Source: Psychromonas sp. CNPT3 (GTDB taxonomy: Bacteria > Pseudomonadota > Gammaproteobacteria > Enterobacterales > Psychromonadaceae). From it: a stretch of 64,000 nucleotides of DNA. The stretch spans positions 515,883-579,882 of the forward strand of contig NC_020802.1 of NCBI RefSeq assembly GCF_000153405.2, given 5' to 3'. A program made the translations under genes and the position numbers. Below, one piece after another: positions 1 through 10,439 of the stretch; the stretch's first letter is position 1; every line of letters begins with the position of its first letter. The notes below the pieces were generated by a model. It ran no database searches. It worked only from the letters and a program-made list of their open reading frames with translations, and had not been told where the DNA came from.

Positions 1-1287
1 GAATTAATTCGTCGTTTAGCGCTTAGTTATTTTGATATCTCATTTACGCTAAAACACAACGGTAAAATAATCCGTCAATATCGCCCTGCCTCAACGCCAA
101 CGCAACAACTAAAACGTTTGGCGAGTATTTGCAGTGATAGCTTTGTCAAAAGTGCTTTACACTTTGAAAGCGCCGATCAGGGTTTAAAAATATCGGGCTG
201 GATCTCAGATAGGCTCTCACCTCGGACTTTAGGCGATGTACAATATTGTTATATTAATGGTCGGATCATTCGTGACCGATTGGTTAATCATGCGATAAAG
301 CAAGCCTATGCGCGTATATTACCCGCAGGTTTCTTCCCCGGTTTTGTTATTTATATTGATTGCCCCGCAGAGCAAGTGGATGTAAACGTACATCCGTCTA
401 AGCATGAAGTGCGTTTTCATCAAGCGCGTTGGGTGCATGATTTTATTGTGAGTACACTGAGCGTGACGTTAAACGATCCTGAGATGTTAATGGCGACAAG
501 TCAGAAGGGTGAAACCGTACCTAGTTATATACCGAGTCCGGTCACCAATGCGTCATCAAACGAGAGCATCCCAACGCCTACGTATACACCAAAACATCAT
601 TATCAAGCCCCTATTGATGAGGCGCAAGTTAATGCTTATTGTGACTTTATTCGTCCACATGTTGTACCGGAATCGCAAATATCCACACTACCAAAAAGTC
701 GATTAACATTACCCTTGGCCATAGTTTCTGAATACTATTTATTGCTGCAAGCCTCTGTAAATAAAACGGGAAGTAGCTCCCCTTTATACCTTTTATCTTT
801 GCCAAAAGCGGATCAACTTTTACAACAAACACGATTATTTGAGGCTTGGAAAAACGGAGAAGTAATAGCACAACCTTTATTATTACCGGTGCGCTTATCT
901 TTAGACTCACAATTGCCGTCTTTAAACGCTGCTGGTGAAATCCTTTTGCAGCGTTTAGGTTTTAGCGTAAAACAAAAAATGCAGAAATTAATTGTGAGTA
1001 AAGTACCTGCACTATTACGCCAAGGCCCTGTCGCTAAAATATTACCGGTGTTATTAACGTATTTAAAATCTTTTGAGGAGGCCTTAACGGAATCTGAAGT
1101 TAATGATTTTTGTGCCTTGATCGTGCGAACCCATGCGCAGTTACAAACTCAAGATAAGAAATGGCTCTTTAGTGATGGCTGTGAATTATTACAAAACATA
1201 GAGCAACATTGCTCATTAGAAACAACCAGTGGGCTCTTTTTTGAGCCAGATCTTTCTCTCTTACTCCAAGGCGTCTGTGATGCATAA
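1..1287 (+). CDS. mutL: DNA mismatch repair protein MutL (5' truncated by window edge)
   Basis: The reading frame is open from base 1, so the N-terminal ATPase core lies outside the window; 428 residues remain of a protein usually about 600 long. The visible part holds the end of the N-terminal domain ([11 protein letters not shown] near residue 82, and the conserved [13 protein letters not shown] block near residue 130). A low-complexity linker follows, then the C-terminal dimerisation domain, which ends in a hydrophobic LLLQGVCDA tail. MutL couples MutS mismatch recognition to MutH and UvrD. I see no metal-binding DQHAxxER endonuclease motif in the C-terminal half, as expected for the MutH-dependent type. 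The stop overlaps the miaA start by 8 bases, which suggests translational coupling, and the mutL-miaA-hfq order is classical. An internal TTG at 118 is not the start because the frame continues upstream with MutL-like sequence. Confidence 0.96.
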   Translation, partial: ELIRRLALSYFDISFTLKHNGKIIRQYRPASTPTQQLKRLASICSDSFVKSALHFESADQGLKISGWISDRLSPRTLGDVQYCYINGRIIRDRLVNHAIKQAYARILPAGFFPGFVIYIDCPAEQVDVNVHPSKHEVRFHQARWVHDFIVSTLSVTLNDPEMLMATSQKGETVPSYIPSPVTNASSNESIPTPTYTPKHHYQAPIDEAQVNAYCDFIRPHVVPESQISTLPKSRLTLPLAIVSEYYLLLQASVNKTGSSSPLYLLSLPKADQLLQQTRLFEAWKNGEVIAQPLLLPVRLSLDSQLPSLNAAGEILLQRLGFSVKQKMQKLIVSKVPALLRQGPVAKILPVLLTYLKSFEEALTESEVNDFCALIVRTHAQLQTQDKKWLFSDGCELLQNIEQHCSLETTSGLFFEPDLSLLLQGVCDA

Positions 1288-2203
1288 ATACCCCTCTGCC
1301 ATTTTTTTAATGGGACCCACGGCCTCGGGAAAAACAGATCTTGCTATCCGTTTAGCGACACAAGAAAACTGTGAAATTATTAGTGTAGATTCTGCATTAA
1401 TTTATAAAGGCATGGATATCGGCACTGCAAAACCGACACTTGCTGAGCGCAAGCTTGCACCACATGCATTAGTGGATATTTTAGATCCCTTACAAGCGTA
1501 TTCAGTGGGTAATTTTAGAGAGGATGCTTTAGCGTTAATGGCGTCTATTTGTGCGCGAGGCAAAACCCCTTTATTAGTGGGGGGGACGATGCTTTATTAC
1601 AAATCTTTAATTGATGGACTATCACCGTTACCGCAGGCTTGTGCGGATACGCGCGCGCAAATAGAAAGTGAAGCTGCGCAGCTCGGCTGGCAAGTTATGC
1701 ATGATAAGTTGGCTCAAATAGATCCAGTGGCGGCGCTACGCATCCATGTTAACGATCCACAGCGCCTTTCAAGGGCGCTTGAAGTTTACCGAATATCAGG
1801 TAAAAGCATGACTGACTTAACGCAAATCAAAAGTGAGCCTATCCCTTTTAATGTTCGTCAATTTGCGATTGCGCCACAGGAAAAAACAACATTACATCAG
1901 CGCATAGAGCAACGTTTTATCAATATGTTAGAAACTGGTTTTGAAGACGAAGTGAGAAAATTAAAAGCGCGTAAGGATCTGCATTTAGATCTTCCTGCTA
2001 TGCGCTGCGTTGGTTATCGACAAATGTGGCAATATTTAGAAGGTGAAATTGATCATGATGAAATGCAGTTTAGAGGTATTGTTGCTACGCGTCAGCTTGC
2101 TAAACGACAAATGACGTGGTTACGAGGCTGGAAAACGGAGTTAACTTGGCTTGAAAGTGAAGATCCTTGTAATTTTGATAAAATAATGAAAAGTAGCACA
2201 TGA
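1280..2203 (+). CDS. miaA: tRNA dimethylallyltransferase MiaA
   Basis: MiaA transfers a dimethylallyl group to N6 of A37 in tRNAs that read codons beginning with U, the first step to ms2i6A. The 307-residue product matches the usual length of about 310. It has an N-terminal P-loop ([11 protein letters not shown], about residues 11-21), the [16 protein letters not shown] block, the [18 protein letters not shown] tRNA/substrate loop and a C-terminal RQMTWLRGW segment. The ATG at 1280 was chosen because it precedes the P-loop by the normal distance and overlaps the mutL stop; a longer in-frame extension to 1229 lies wholly inside mutL and is not needed. It is the second gene of the mutL-miaA-hfq-hflX-hflKC series. 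Confidence 0.97.
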   Translation: MHKYPSAIFLMGPTASGKTDLAIRLATQENCEIISVDSALIYKGMDIGTAKPTLAERKLAPHALVDILDPLQAYSVGNFREDALALMASICARGKTPLLVGGTMLYYKSLIDGLSPLPQACADTRAQIESEAAQLGWQVMHDKLAQIDPVAALRIHVNDPQRLSRALEVYRISGKSMTDLTQIKSEPIPFNVRQFAIAPQEKTTLHQRIEQRFINMLETGFEDEVRKLKARKDLHLDLPAMRCVGYRQMWQYLEGEIDHDEMQFRGIVATRQLAKRQMTWLRGWKTELTWLESEDPCNFDKIMKSST

Positions 2204-2415
2204 TGTAAAAATACGGACGTCAATGGTGAACAATAAATATACGTATTTGTATGCTGTCTAAGAAAGAAGAGATCCCTTGTCACTTCAAATAATACTAACG
2301 CTTTGATTAAAATAAAATAAAGAAAGTGTTGTAGATCAAAAAAATTAACATGTAGTGCATTTTTTATTGAGTGGTTGTTTATACTAGGCAGTGACAATAA
2401 TAATAGGAGACAATA

Positions 2416-2643
2416 ATGGCGAAAGGACAATCATTACAAGATCCCTTCTTGAATACTTTACGTAAAGAACATATACCGGTTGCTATTTATTTAGTGAATG
2501 GCATTAAGTTACAAGGGCAAATAGAATCATTTGATCAGTTTGTTATTTTACTGAAAAACACGGTGAGTCAAATGGTCTACAAACATGCTATTTCGACGGT
2601 TGTTCCGACGCGTCCTTTTTCGATCCTTCCTCCCTCAGAATAA
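2416..2643 (+). CDS. hfq: RNA chaperone Hfq
   Basis: Hexameric Sm-like protein that pairs small RNAs with mRNAs. The 75-residue product contains the whole Sm fold: the N-terminal [14 protein letters not shown] helix, Sm1 with the conserved Q and [16 protein letters not shown] strand, and Sm2 ending in [10 protein letters not shown]. It stops shortly after the core (PFSILPPSE), so it lacks most of the flexible C-terminal tail seen in E. coli (102 residues). An AGGAG-type ribosome site lies at about 2405-2409, 6-7 bases before the ATG. The 212 bases between miaA and hfq are AT-rich and probably carry an hfq promoter, which I did not locate. Confidence 0.97.
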   Translation: MAKGQSLQDPFLNTLRKEHIPVAIYLVNGIKLQGQIESFDQFVILLKNTVSQMVYKHAISTVVPTRPFSILPPSE

Positions 2644-2744
2644 TTTCAAGGCACTATCGGTGTCTTGAATGAAGGATTTTTTATCGAACCTTTGATCTTT
2701 GTTGTGGTAGGATTAATTTTTATATTTCTATTTTGGAGCTTTTA

Positions 2745-4037
2745 TTGTTTGATCGTTACAAAGCCGGAGAGCGGGCACTCTTAGTCCATATGACCTTTTC
2801 TGATGATGCTAAAAAAGAGGATCTTGATGAGTTAAAGTTATTAGTAAGCTCAGCAGGCGTCGCTTCCATTGGCGTGATCACAGGACCTCGAAAAACGCCA
2901 CATCCTCGTTATTTTGTGGGCACCGGAAAAGCACAGGAAATCGCTGATGGCGTGCGCACTTTGGGCGCAAATGTTGTTATTTTTAATCATTCACTTTCCC
3001 CCGCACAGCAACGTAATCTAGAAGCTCTTTGTGAATGTTTAGTGCTCGATCGTACCGCGCTTATTTTAGATATATTTGCCCAACGAGCACGTACCTATGA
3101 AGGTAAGTTACAAATTGAACTTGCCCAGCTAAAACATATGTCAACACGCTTAATACGTGGTTGGACGCATCTTGAAAGACAAAAAGGTGGCGTGGGCATG
3201 CGCGGCCCGGGTGAAACACAGTTAGAGAGTGATAGACGTTTACTGAGTGAGCGAATAACCGCCATTAAAGGCCGATTAGCTAAAGTTGCCAAGCAACGCG
3301 ATCAAGGTCGCCGTGCGCGCGTACGCGGTGAGATTGCAACGGTCTCTTTGGTAGGTTACACCAATGCGGGAAAATCAACCTTATTTAATCATATGACGGG
3401 TGCAGATGTTTATGCTGCTGATCAGTTGTTTGCTACGTTAGATCCCACGTTAAGACAAATTAAGGTCCAAGATGTCGGCAATTGTATTTTAGCGGATACG
3501 GTGGGTTTTGTTCGTCATTTACCCCATGATTTAGTGGCTGCTTTTAAAGCGACATTACAAGAAACGCGTGAAGCCACATTATTATTACATATCGTTGATT
3601 GCTCCGATGAAAATTATCGAGATAACATCGATGCGGTGCAACTTGTTTTAAATGATATCGATGCGGGTGATGTGCCACAACTCACCATTATGAATAAAAT
3701 CGATGCCTTAGATGATTTAAAACCGCATATAGATTTAGATGATGAAGGTAAGCCAATACGTGTTTGGTTATCGGCAAAAACGGGAGAAGGAAGCGATTTA
3801 TTATTAAGTGCATTAAGCTCTTTATTATCGGGTCAAATCCGTGAATTACACTTATGTATCCCACCAGAGCAAGGTAAATTACGCGCTCAACTGTACCAAA
3901 TTAATTGTATCGTAAATGAGTCTTATGCAGAAAATGGAGATTGTTTAGTTGATATTCGTATTAACAATGTCGATTTATCTCGCTTGCGTAAGCAGTTTTT
4001 AGGTGTGCTAGATGCTTGCATAAAGGCAAACAAATAG
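2745..4037 (+). CDS. hflX: Ribosome-splitting GTPase HflX
   Basis: HflX binds 50S subunits and splits stalled or heat-damaged 70S ribosomes. The product has the N-terminal HflX domain (APHPRYFVGTGKA-like block, HSLSPAQQRNLE, LDIFAQRARTYEGKLQ), the glycine-rich GGVGMRGPGETQLE segment and a GTPase domain: P-loop GYTNAGKSTLF, G3 DTVGFVRHLP, G4 NKID, and a G5-like LSAKTG. I place the start at TTG 2745 (MFDRY...), not at the upstream in-frame TTG 2733. MFDRY is the family N-terminus, and a GGAG at 2735-2738 sits 6 bases before 2745 but inside the longer version. A TTG start may hold expression low. The gene lies between hfq and hflK as in E. coli. Confidence 0.96.
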   Translation: MFDRYKAGERALLVHMTFSDDAKKEDLDELKLLVSSAGVASIGVITGPRKTPHPRYFVGTGKAQEIADGVRTLGANVVIFNHSLSPAQQRNLEALCECLVLDRTALILDIFAQRARTYEGKLQIELAQLKHMSTRLIRGWTHLERQKGGVGMRGPGETQLESDRRLLSERITAIKGRLAKVAKQRDQGRRARVRGEIATVSLVGYTNAGKSTLFNHMTGADVYAADQLFATLDPTLRQIKVQDVGNCILADTVGFVRHLPHDLVAAFKATLQETREATLLLHIVDCSDENYRDNIDAVQLVLNDIDAGDVPQLTIMNKIDALDDLKPHIDLDDEGKPIRVWLSAKTGEGSDLLLSALSSLLSGQIRELHLCIPPEQGKLRAQLYQINCIVNESYAENGDCLVDIRINNVDLSRLRKQFLGVLDACIKANK

Positions 4038-4137
4038 CATTCAATGAACATATTATGTCAAGTTCTCTTTCTTATTTGAGAGAACATTGCTACATTCCAA
4101 TATTCAATAACTTATATTATTTAATCGGGAGCTAACT

Positions 4138-5313
4138 ATGGCTTGGAACGAACCGGGAAAAGATGATAAAGACCCGTGGAACAACAGTGGAAAGAAAAAA
4201 GATCAAGGTCCACCTGATCTGGATGTTATTTTTCAAAAGCTGAGTGACACTATCGGCTCTTTATTTGGTAAAAAACCAAATTCAAACAAAAATGGCAAAA
4301 GCAACCATAGTAAATTAGCCGTGATGGTTATTATTAGTGTGCTTGCTATCATCTGGTTTTTCAGTGGCTGGTATACAATCAAAGAATCAGATCGTGGTGT
4401 TGTACTACGTTTTGGCGCTTACAATGGACAGGTTGAACCCGGCTTACATTGGCATCCAAAATTCATTGATAAGATCATTCCTATTAATGTTAAAGCGTTT
4501 CGCACAATGCCCACCAGTGGTTTTATGCTTACGGAAGATGAAAATGTGGTTAAAGTTTCCATGGAAGTTCAATACCGCATTATCGCCCCAGAAAAGTATC
4601 TATTTAGCGTAACCAATGCAGATAATAGTTTGCTACAAGCATTAGACAGTTCACTGCGTTTTGTGGTTGGTCATTCAACAATGGATGATGTATTAACGAC
4701 AGGTCGTGAAGTGGTGCGTCAAGAAGCATGGGAAATGCTTGATAAAATCATTGAGCCTTATAATTTAGGCATTGAAGTGGTTGATGTGAATTTACAACAA
4801 ACGCGTCCGCCTGAAGAAGTAAAAGCCGCCTTTGATGATGCGATTTCAGCGCAAGAAGATGAAGAACGTTTTGTACGTGAAGCAGAAGCGTATCAGCGTG
4901 CTAAAGAGCCTCTTGCTCGTGGTCAAGTTAAACGTATAGAGCAACAAGCACAAGCTTATACAGAAGGTGTTGTCTTAAAAGCACAAGGTGAAGTGGCAAG
5001 GTTTAATAAACTTTTACCTGCGTACCAAAGTGCACCAGAGATCACGCGTCAACGTATTTATATCGAAACGATGGAAACAGTATTAAGTAATACATCAAAA
5101 GTATTAATTGATAATAAGTCGGGATCTAATATGACATTTTTACCGCTTGATAAACTGATGAATCATAGTGGCTCGGTAAGAAAGTCTTCAAAGTCACCGA
5201 TATCAGATCTTGATGCGCGTGTTTTAAAAGAAGCACAAGATGTAGCATTAGATCGCGCGAGTGTCAGTGACCGACTTTCTCGTAGTACACGCACAACGGG
5301 GAGAAGTTACTAA
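4138..5313 (+). CDS. hflK: Modulator of FtsH protease HflK
   Basis: HflK forms with HflC the large membrane complex that surrounds and regulates the FtsH protease. The 391 residues hold a hydrophilic N-terminus rich in W, G, K and D, one transmembrane segment at about 60-78, then an SPFH/prohibitin domain (ESDRGVVLRFG, EPGLHWHPKF) and a coiled-coil region with many E, A and Q before the C-terminus. The start is the ATG at 4138, preceded by GGGAG at about 4127-4131. The stop codon overlaps the hflC ATG by one base (TAATG), so the two subunits are probably translated in coupling. Confidence 0.97.
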   Translation: MAWNEPGKDDKDPWNNSGKKKDQGPPDLDVIFQKLSDTIGSLFGKKPNSNKNGKSNHSKLAVMVIISVLAIIWFFSGWYTIKESDRGVVLRFGAYNGQVEPGLHWHPKFIDKIIPINVKAFRTMPTSGFMLTEDENVVKVSMEVQYRIIAPEKYLFSVTNADNSLLQALDSSLRFVVGHSTMDDVLTTGREVVRQEAWEMLDKIIEPYNLGIEVVDVNLQQTRPPEEVKAAFDDAISAQEDEERFVREAEAYQRAKEPLARGQVKRIEQQAQAYTEGVVLKAQGEVARFNKLLPAYQSAPEITRQRIYIETMETVLSNTSKVLIDNKSGSNMTFLPLDKLMNHSGSVRKSSKSPISDLDARVLKEAQDVALDRASVSDRLSRSTRTTGRSY

Positions 5314-6179
5314 TGAATAAAATATTAATTCTTATTGTTGCTTTATTATTGGGATTGTTCAGCAGTACCTTTATTGTCAATGAAGGCGAAAATGGTATTG
5401 TTTTACAATTTAGTAAAGTAAAACGTGATAGCGACGGTAAACCTGTCGTTTACCCACCGGGTCTACATTTTAAAGTGCCTTTCATTGACACCGTTAGGGT
5501 GATGGATGCACGTATCCAAACGTTAGATGATCAACCAGATCGCTTTGTTACCTCTGAGAAAAAAGATTTAATTATCGATTCTTATGTAAAATGGAAAATT
5601 GATGATTTATCGGTTTATTATCTGGCAACGGGTGGTAATAAAATGCAAGCTGAAGCGTTATTGAAACGTAAAATTAATAATGGATTGCGTAGTGAAATAG
5701 GCTCGCATAGCATTAAAGATATTGTTTCAGGTAAACGTGGCCAATTAATGGAAACGGCACTTAAACGGATGGCAAGATCATCTGAGTTGGGTATTAAAGT
5801 TGTTGATGTACGTATCAAGAAAATTAATTTACCGGATGAAGTCAGCATTAGTATCTATAAACGGATGCGCGCTGAACGTGAAGCGGTAGCGAAAGAGCAT
5901 CGTTCACAAGGCCAAGAAAAATCTGAGGTCATTCGTGCAAACATTGATCGTAAAGTGTCTATTATGCTTGCAAAAGCAAACAAAAAAGCACTAGAAGTCC
6001 GTGGTGTCGGTGATGCGACGGCTTCGAAGATTTATTCTGATTCCTATTCTCAAGATCCTAAATTCTTTGCTTTCTTACGTAGTATGAGCGCGTATGAAAA
6101 AAGTTTTTCTGATAAAAATGATGTGATGATTTTAAGTCCTGATTCTGAATTCTTTAAGTTTATGAAAACAAAGGGTTAA
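5313..6179 (+). CDS. hflC: Modulator of FtsH protease HflC
   Basis: Partner of HflK in the FtsH-associated SPFH complex facing the periplasm. The 288-residue product has an N-terminal membrane anchor (residues about 4-20), the SPFH domain starting at VNEGENGIVLQF, PPGLHFKVPFID, the conserved DVRIKKINLPDEVS segment, a charged coiled coil (RMRAEREAVAKEHRSQG) and a C-terminal region ending in FFKFMKTKG. It overlaps hflK by one base. A strong intrinsic terminator follows 15 bases after the stop, which closes the hfq-hflX-hflKC transcription unit. Confidence 0.97.
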   Translation: MNKILILIVALLLGLFSSTFIVNEGENGIVLQFSKVKRDSDGKPVVYPPGLHFKVPFIDTVRVMDARIQTLDDQPDRFVTSEKKDLIIDSYVKWKIDDLSVYYLATGGNKMQAEALLKRKINNGLRSEIGSHSIKDIVSGKRGQLMETALKRMARSSELGIKVVDVRIKKINLPDEVSISIYKRMRAEREAVAKEHRSQGQEKSEVIRANIDRKVSIMLAKANKKALEVRGVGDATASKIYSDSYSQDPKFFAFLRSMSAYEKSFSDKNDVMILSPDSEFFKFMKTKG

Positions 6180-6193
6180 GTTTCAAGTAAATC

Positions 6194-6220
6194 AAAAAAA
6201 GGCGGGTGACCGCCTTTTTT
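6194..6220 (+). terminator. Intrinsic terminator after hflC
   Basis: A GGCGG / CCGCC stem with a four-base GTGA loop, flanked by an A-run upstream and a T-run downstream. It lies directly between the hflC stop and the purA leader. Confidence 0.92.
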
Positions 6221-6268
6221 TATGATTAAAATTTGAACATATAGCAAATTTGAGCATAAAGCGATTGA

Positions 6269-7642
<1,374 letters not shown>

Positions 7643-7696
7643 TATAAGTCATGTTTTGTTATATGTTTATTAATTAAATTGTATATCAAGACATAT

Positions 7697-7732
7697 AAAA
7701 AACCTTAGCATTGTATATGCTAAGGTTTTTTT
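7697..7732. terminator. Intrinsic terminator after purA
   Basis: The stem AACCTTAGCA / TGCTAAGGTT closes on a loop of about seven bases, with an A-run on the left and a T-run on the right, so it could work in both directions. It stands about 55 bases after the purA stop. The remaining bases to 8003 are AT-rich and show no further gene. Confidence 0.92.
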
Positions 7733-8003
7733 ATGCCTTTTTTTCAGATTCTAAATATGTGATGTGCTAAAGCATAATACCAGCGTGTTTTTTATTTCTA
7801 CATTCTCTTCTTAATATTTAATTTTACCCACAAAATAAAAAAACCTTGCTTTTCCTTTTGTTTTCTTCAATTTCTTTCTTTGTGATCGCTTTGGTTGTTA
7901 ACTTGGTTTCACTGGCTTACACTTTGTCTTTAAATTACTACACTTAATTTTTGTGTGGTTAACGCAGTGTGATTTTACTTTTGCATATATTAAGGAAAAA
8001 TTT

Positions 8004-9566
8004 ATGTCCATTACTCGCAGGGGCTTACTCAAAGGGATGTTGGCAAGTGGCGCTGTCGCAGCGACCGGTTTAACTACCGGTTGTGCTACGTCATTAGCAT
8101 CTACAAAAGTAGGTTCGTCGTTTTTAAATAATAATAAAAAACCGAATCTATTAATTATATTCCCAGATGAAATGCGCGCGCAGGCGTTAGGGTTTATGAA
8201 GCAAGATCCATCGCATACTCCCAATATTAATAAATTTTCTAAGCAAGGTGTGATATTAAAACAAGCGGTTTCTAACTTTCCTTTGTGTACACCTTTCCGT
8301 GGCATGCTAATGACAGGGCAATATCCATATCGTAATGGGCTACAAGGTAATAGCCATGCTCCGACGCCTGGAAAATTTGCGGGTAGTGATTTTGGTATCG
8401 AGTTAAAAGCCAATGCATTAACTTGGTCAGATATTTTAAAAGAGCAGGATTATAGTTTAGGTTATATTGGTAAATGGCATTTAGATGTTCCTAAAGCGCC
8501 GTTCGTACCGAGTTACAACAATCCGATGGAAGGGCGTTATTGGAATGATTGGACGCCACCAGAGCGTCGCCATGGATTTGATTTTTGGTATTCATACGGC
8601 ACACATGATAAGCATTTAAATCCAATGTATTGGACTAATGAAACACCAAGGGATAAGCCATTGCATATTAATCAATGGAGTCCTGAGCATGAAGCAGATA
8701 TCGCCATAAAATATTTACGCAATGAAGATGGTAAGTACCGAGACAGTAATAAACCCTTTAGTCTTGTTGTTTCTATGAATCCTCCGCATTCACCTTATGA
8801 TCAAGTGCCTCAAAAATATTTGGATAAATATAAAGGGCAAACATCAGAGAGTTTAAATACAAGACCAAATGTAAAATGGGATAAAGATTATACTCCCGGC
8901 TATGGCCCAAAATATTTCAAAGAATATATGGCAATGATCCATGGTGTTGATGATCAATTTGGACGCATTGTTGATGAATTAGATCGTTTAAAACTAACGG
9001 AAGATACTTTGGTTGTCTTTTTCTCTGATCATGGCTGTTGTATGGGATCAAATGGTAAACCTACCAAAAATGTGCATTACGAAGAATCAATGCGTATTCC
9101 AATGATATTTCGCTGGCCGGGTACATTAAGCGCGGGTAGTAGTGATATCTTATTTTCAGCACCCGATATTTATCCGACGATATTAGGTCTGATGGGGATG
9201 CAAGATTTGATCCCAGATACAGTGGAAGGGACTAACTTTGCTAATACGGTAAAAGGGATGCAAGGTGATAAACATCCTACGTCACAATTTTATACCTTTA
9301 TGCCTTATGGCGCGCAATCTTATGGGCGCAGAGGTGTGCGTACAGATCGATATACTTTAGTGATTGATCGGAAAATTGGTAAAGCATTGAGTTTTGTATT
9401 ACATGATAATCAAAATGATCCTTATCAAATGAAAAATATAGCGAGTGATAACGAAACGTTGGTAAAAAAACTCATAGAAGAAGAGTTAATGCCTTGGTTA
9501 GAAAATACGGGAGATCCATGGCGTCCAACGGAAGTGGTCGAGACGGTCCTAAACGCATATACATAA
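8004..9566 (+). CDS. Tat-exported sulfatase (type I, formylglycine-dependent)
   Basis: The 520-residue product belongs to the alkaline-phosphatase/sulfatase superfamily and should hydrolyse a sulfate ester in the periplasm; the substrate is unknown. The N-terminus carries a twin-arginine signal (SITRRGLLKG, residues 2-11), then a hydrophobic stretch ending TTGC at Cys27. That is an imperfect lipobox with Thr at -3, so lipidation is uncertain. Residues 47-58 (PNLLIIFPDEMR) give the first metal-site strand. C95-T-P-F-R99 is the formylglycine motif, followed by GMLMTGQ. GKWHLD and FFSDHGCCMGS (the second metal and sulfate region) follow, then YPTILGLMG near the C-terminus. The fourth motif position is Phe rather than the usual Ser or Ala. 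The start is supported by AAGGA at 7992-7996; an in-frame upstream ATG is ignored. No maturase or sugar-uptake gene lies nearby. Confidence 0.88.
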   Translation: MSITRRGLLKGMLASGAVAATGLTTGCATSLASTKVGSSFLNNNKKPNLLIIFPDEMRAQALGFMKQDPSHTPNINKFSKQGVILKQAVSNFPLCTPFRGMLMTGQYPYRNGLQGNSHAPTPGKFAGSDFGIELKANALTWSDILKEQDYSLGYIGKWHLDVPKAPFVPSYNNPMEGRYWNDWTPPERRHGFDFWYSYGTHDKHLNPMYWTNETPRDKPLHINQWSPEHEADIAIKYLRNEDGKYRDSNKPFSLVVSMNPPHSPYDQVPQKYLDKYKGQTSESLNTRPNVKWDKDYTPGYGPKYFKEYMAMIHGVDDQFGRIVDELDRLKLTEDTLVVFFSDHGCCMGSNGKPTKNVHYEESMRIPMIFRWPGTLSAGSSDILFSAPDIYPTILGLMGMQDLIPDTVEGTNFANTVKGMQGDKHPTSQFYTFMPYGAQSYGRRGVRTDRYTLVIDRKIGKALSFVLHDNQNDPYQMKNIASDNETLVKKLIEEELMPWLENTGDPWRPTEVVETVLNAYT

Positions 9567-9594
9567 GCTTTTAAAGTTTATGTTTAAGAGAGTC

Positions 9595-9660
9595 GCCCGC
9601 CTAGACAAATAAACATGTTGTTTGACACATTTTTATTTTTATAGGCGGGCTTTATTTTTT
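9595..9660 (+). terminator. Terminator-like hairpin after the sulfatase gene
   Basis: A nine-base stem (GCCCGCCTA at 9595-9603, TAGGCGGGC at 9642-9650) with a long AT-rich loop of 38 bases, followed by a T-rich tract. The stem is strong, but the loop is longer than usual for an intrinsic terminator. Confidence 0.75.
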
Positions 9661-10439
9661 CGTTAAACCTACATATCTTTTTTTTGTCTAAAGAATCAAA
9701 CTATTATCCTGATATTTACTGAATAAAACACACTAGATTATCACGCCTTGCCTTTATGTTTGTGGTTATTAATTGATGTTTTAATTGTATTTTAGGATGC
9801 TAAAATTAACAAGGCCTCATGTTGACTTCGATTCGGTCCACGCGCTTTTCTCCCTTATTTTTATAATAATACACTATGTATAGAAGCGGGAATGCTATTG
9901 CTTAGAAAAGCGTATTCATGTTTTTATTGGTGATCATTACGTTGAATTATTCATCTTCGATTATATTATTTTCACGGAAAAAAATATAAATTAAATAACA
10001 TATATTATTTTTCGGTATCGTTTATGATATAAAACAAAACATTTTTTAAAGTGTGGTTTTTCGTTCTTTTGGAAGTTTTTTTTTGTAACCTGTTAATTTT
10101 TAATGGCATTTTATTGACACTATAAATATTTAACTCTATATTTTGATTTCGATATAAGGCGCTTTACTTCTTATGTGCGGATTTTGTCGTGTAGTAGGTG
10201 CTTTAAATTTTAAAAAAGCAAATACATGGCGCACAGAAAACACATTAAAATCAAAGCTGTCTTGTAATTTAATGATGGCATATTACTGCACGTTATAAAG
10301 TAAAGTTAAATAAAAAAACGTTATGATAACCTTTGATAGTTTTCATTTTTAGTGAAAATTGAAGTGACACTTAAAATGCATTAGTCAGAAGCATTTAGTT
10401 AAAACATTTCAGAGTGTTAGCAATAATTAATGAGGTTTT
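9661..10439. other. 779-base AT-rich intergenic region, no recognisable gene
   Basis: No reading frame of convincing length or composition. The only structure I see is an inverted repeat CGCTTTTCT (9843-9851) / AGAAAAGCG (9904-9912) spaced by 52 bases, and several very AT-rich runs around 9950-10140. The last 80 bases should hold the promoter of the sensor gene that begins at 10440. A small RNA or decayed gene is possible but not shown. Confidence 0.6.

Noticed and set aside
10172-10300. Short frame starting MCGFCRVVGAL
   Set aside because: The Cys-at-2 start recalls glutamine amidotransferases, but the following residues do not match, the frame is short and there is no ribosome site.
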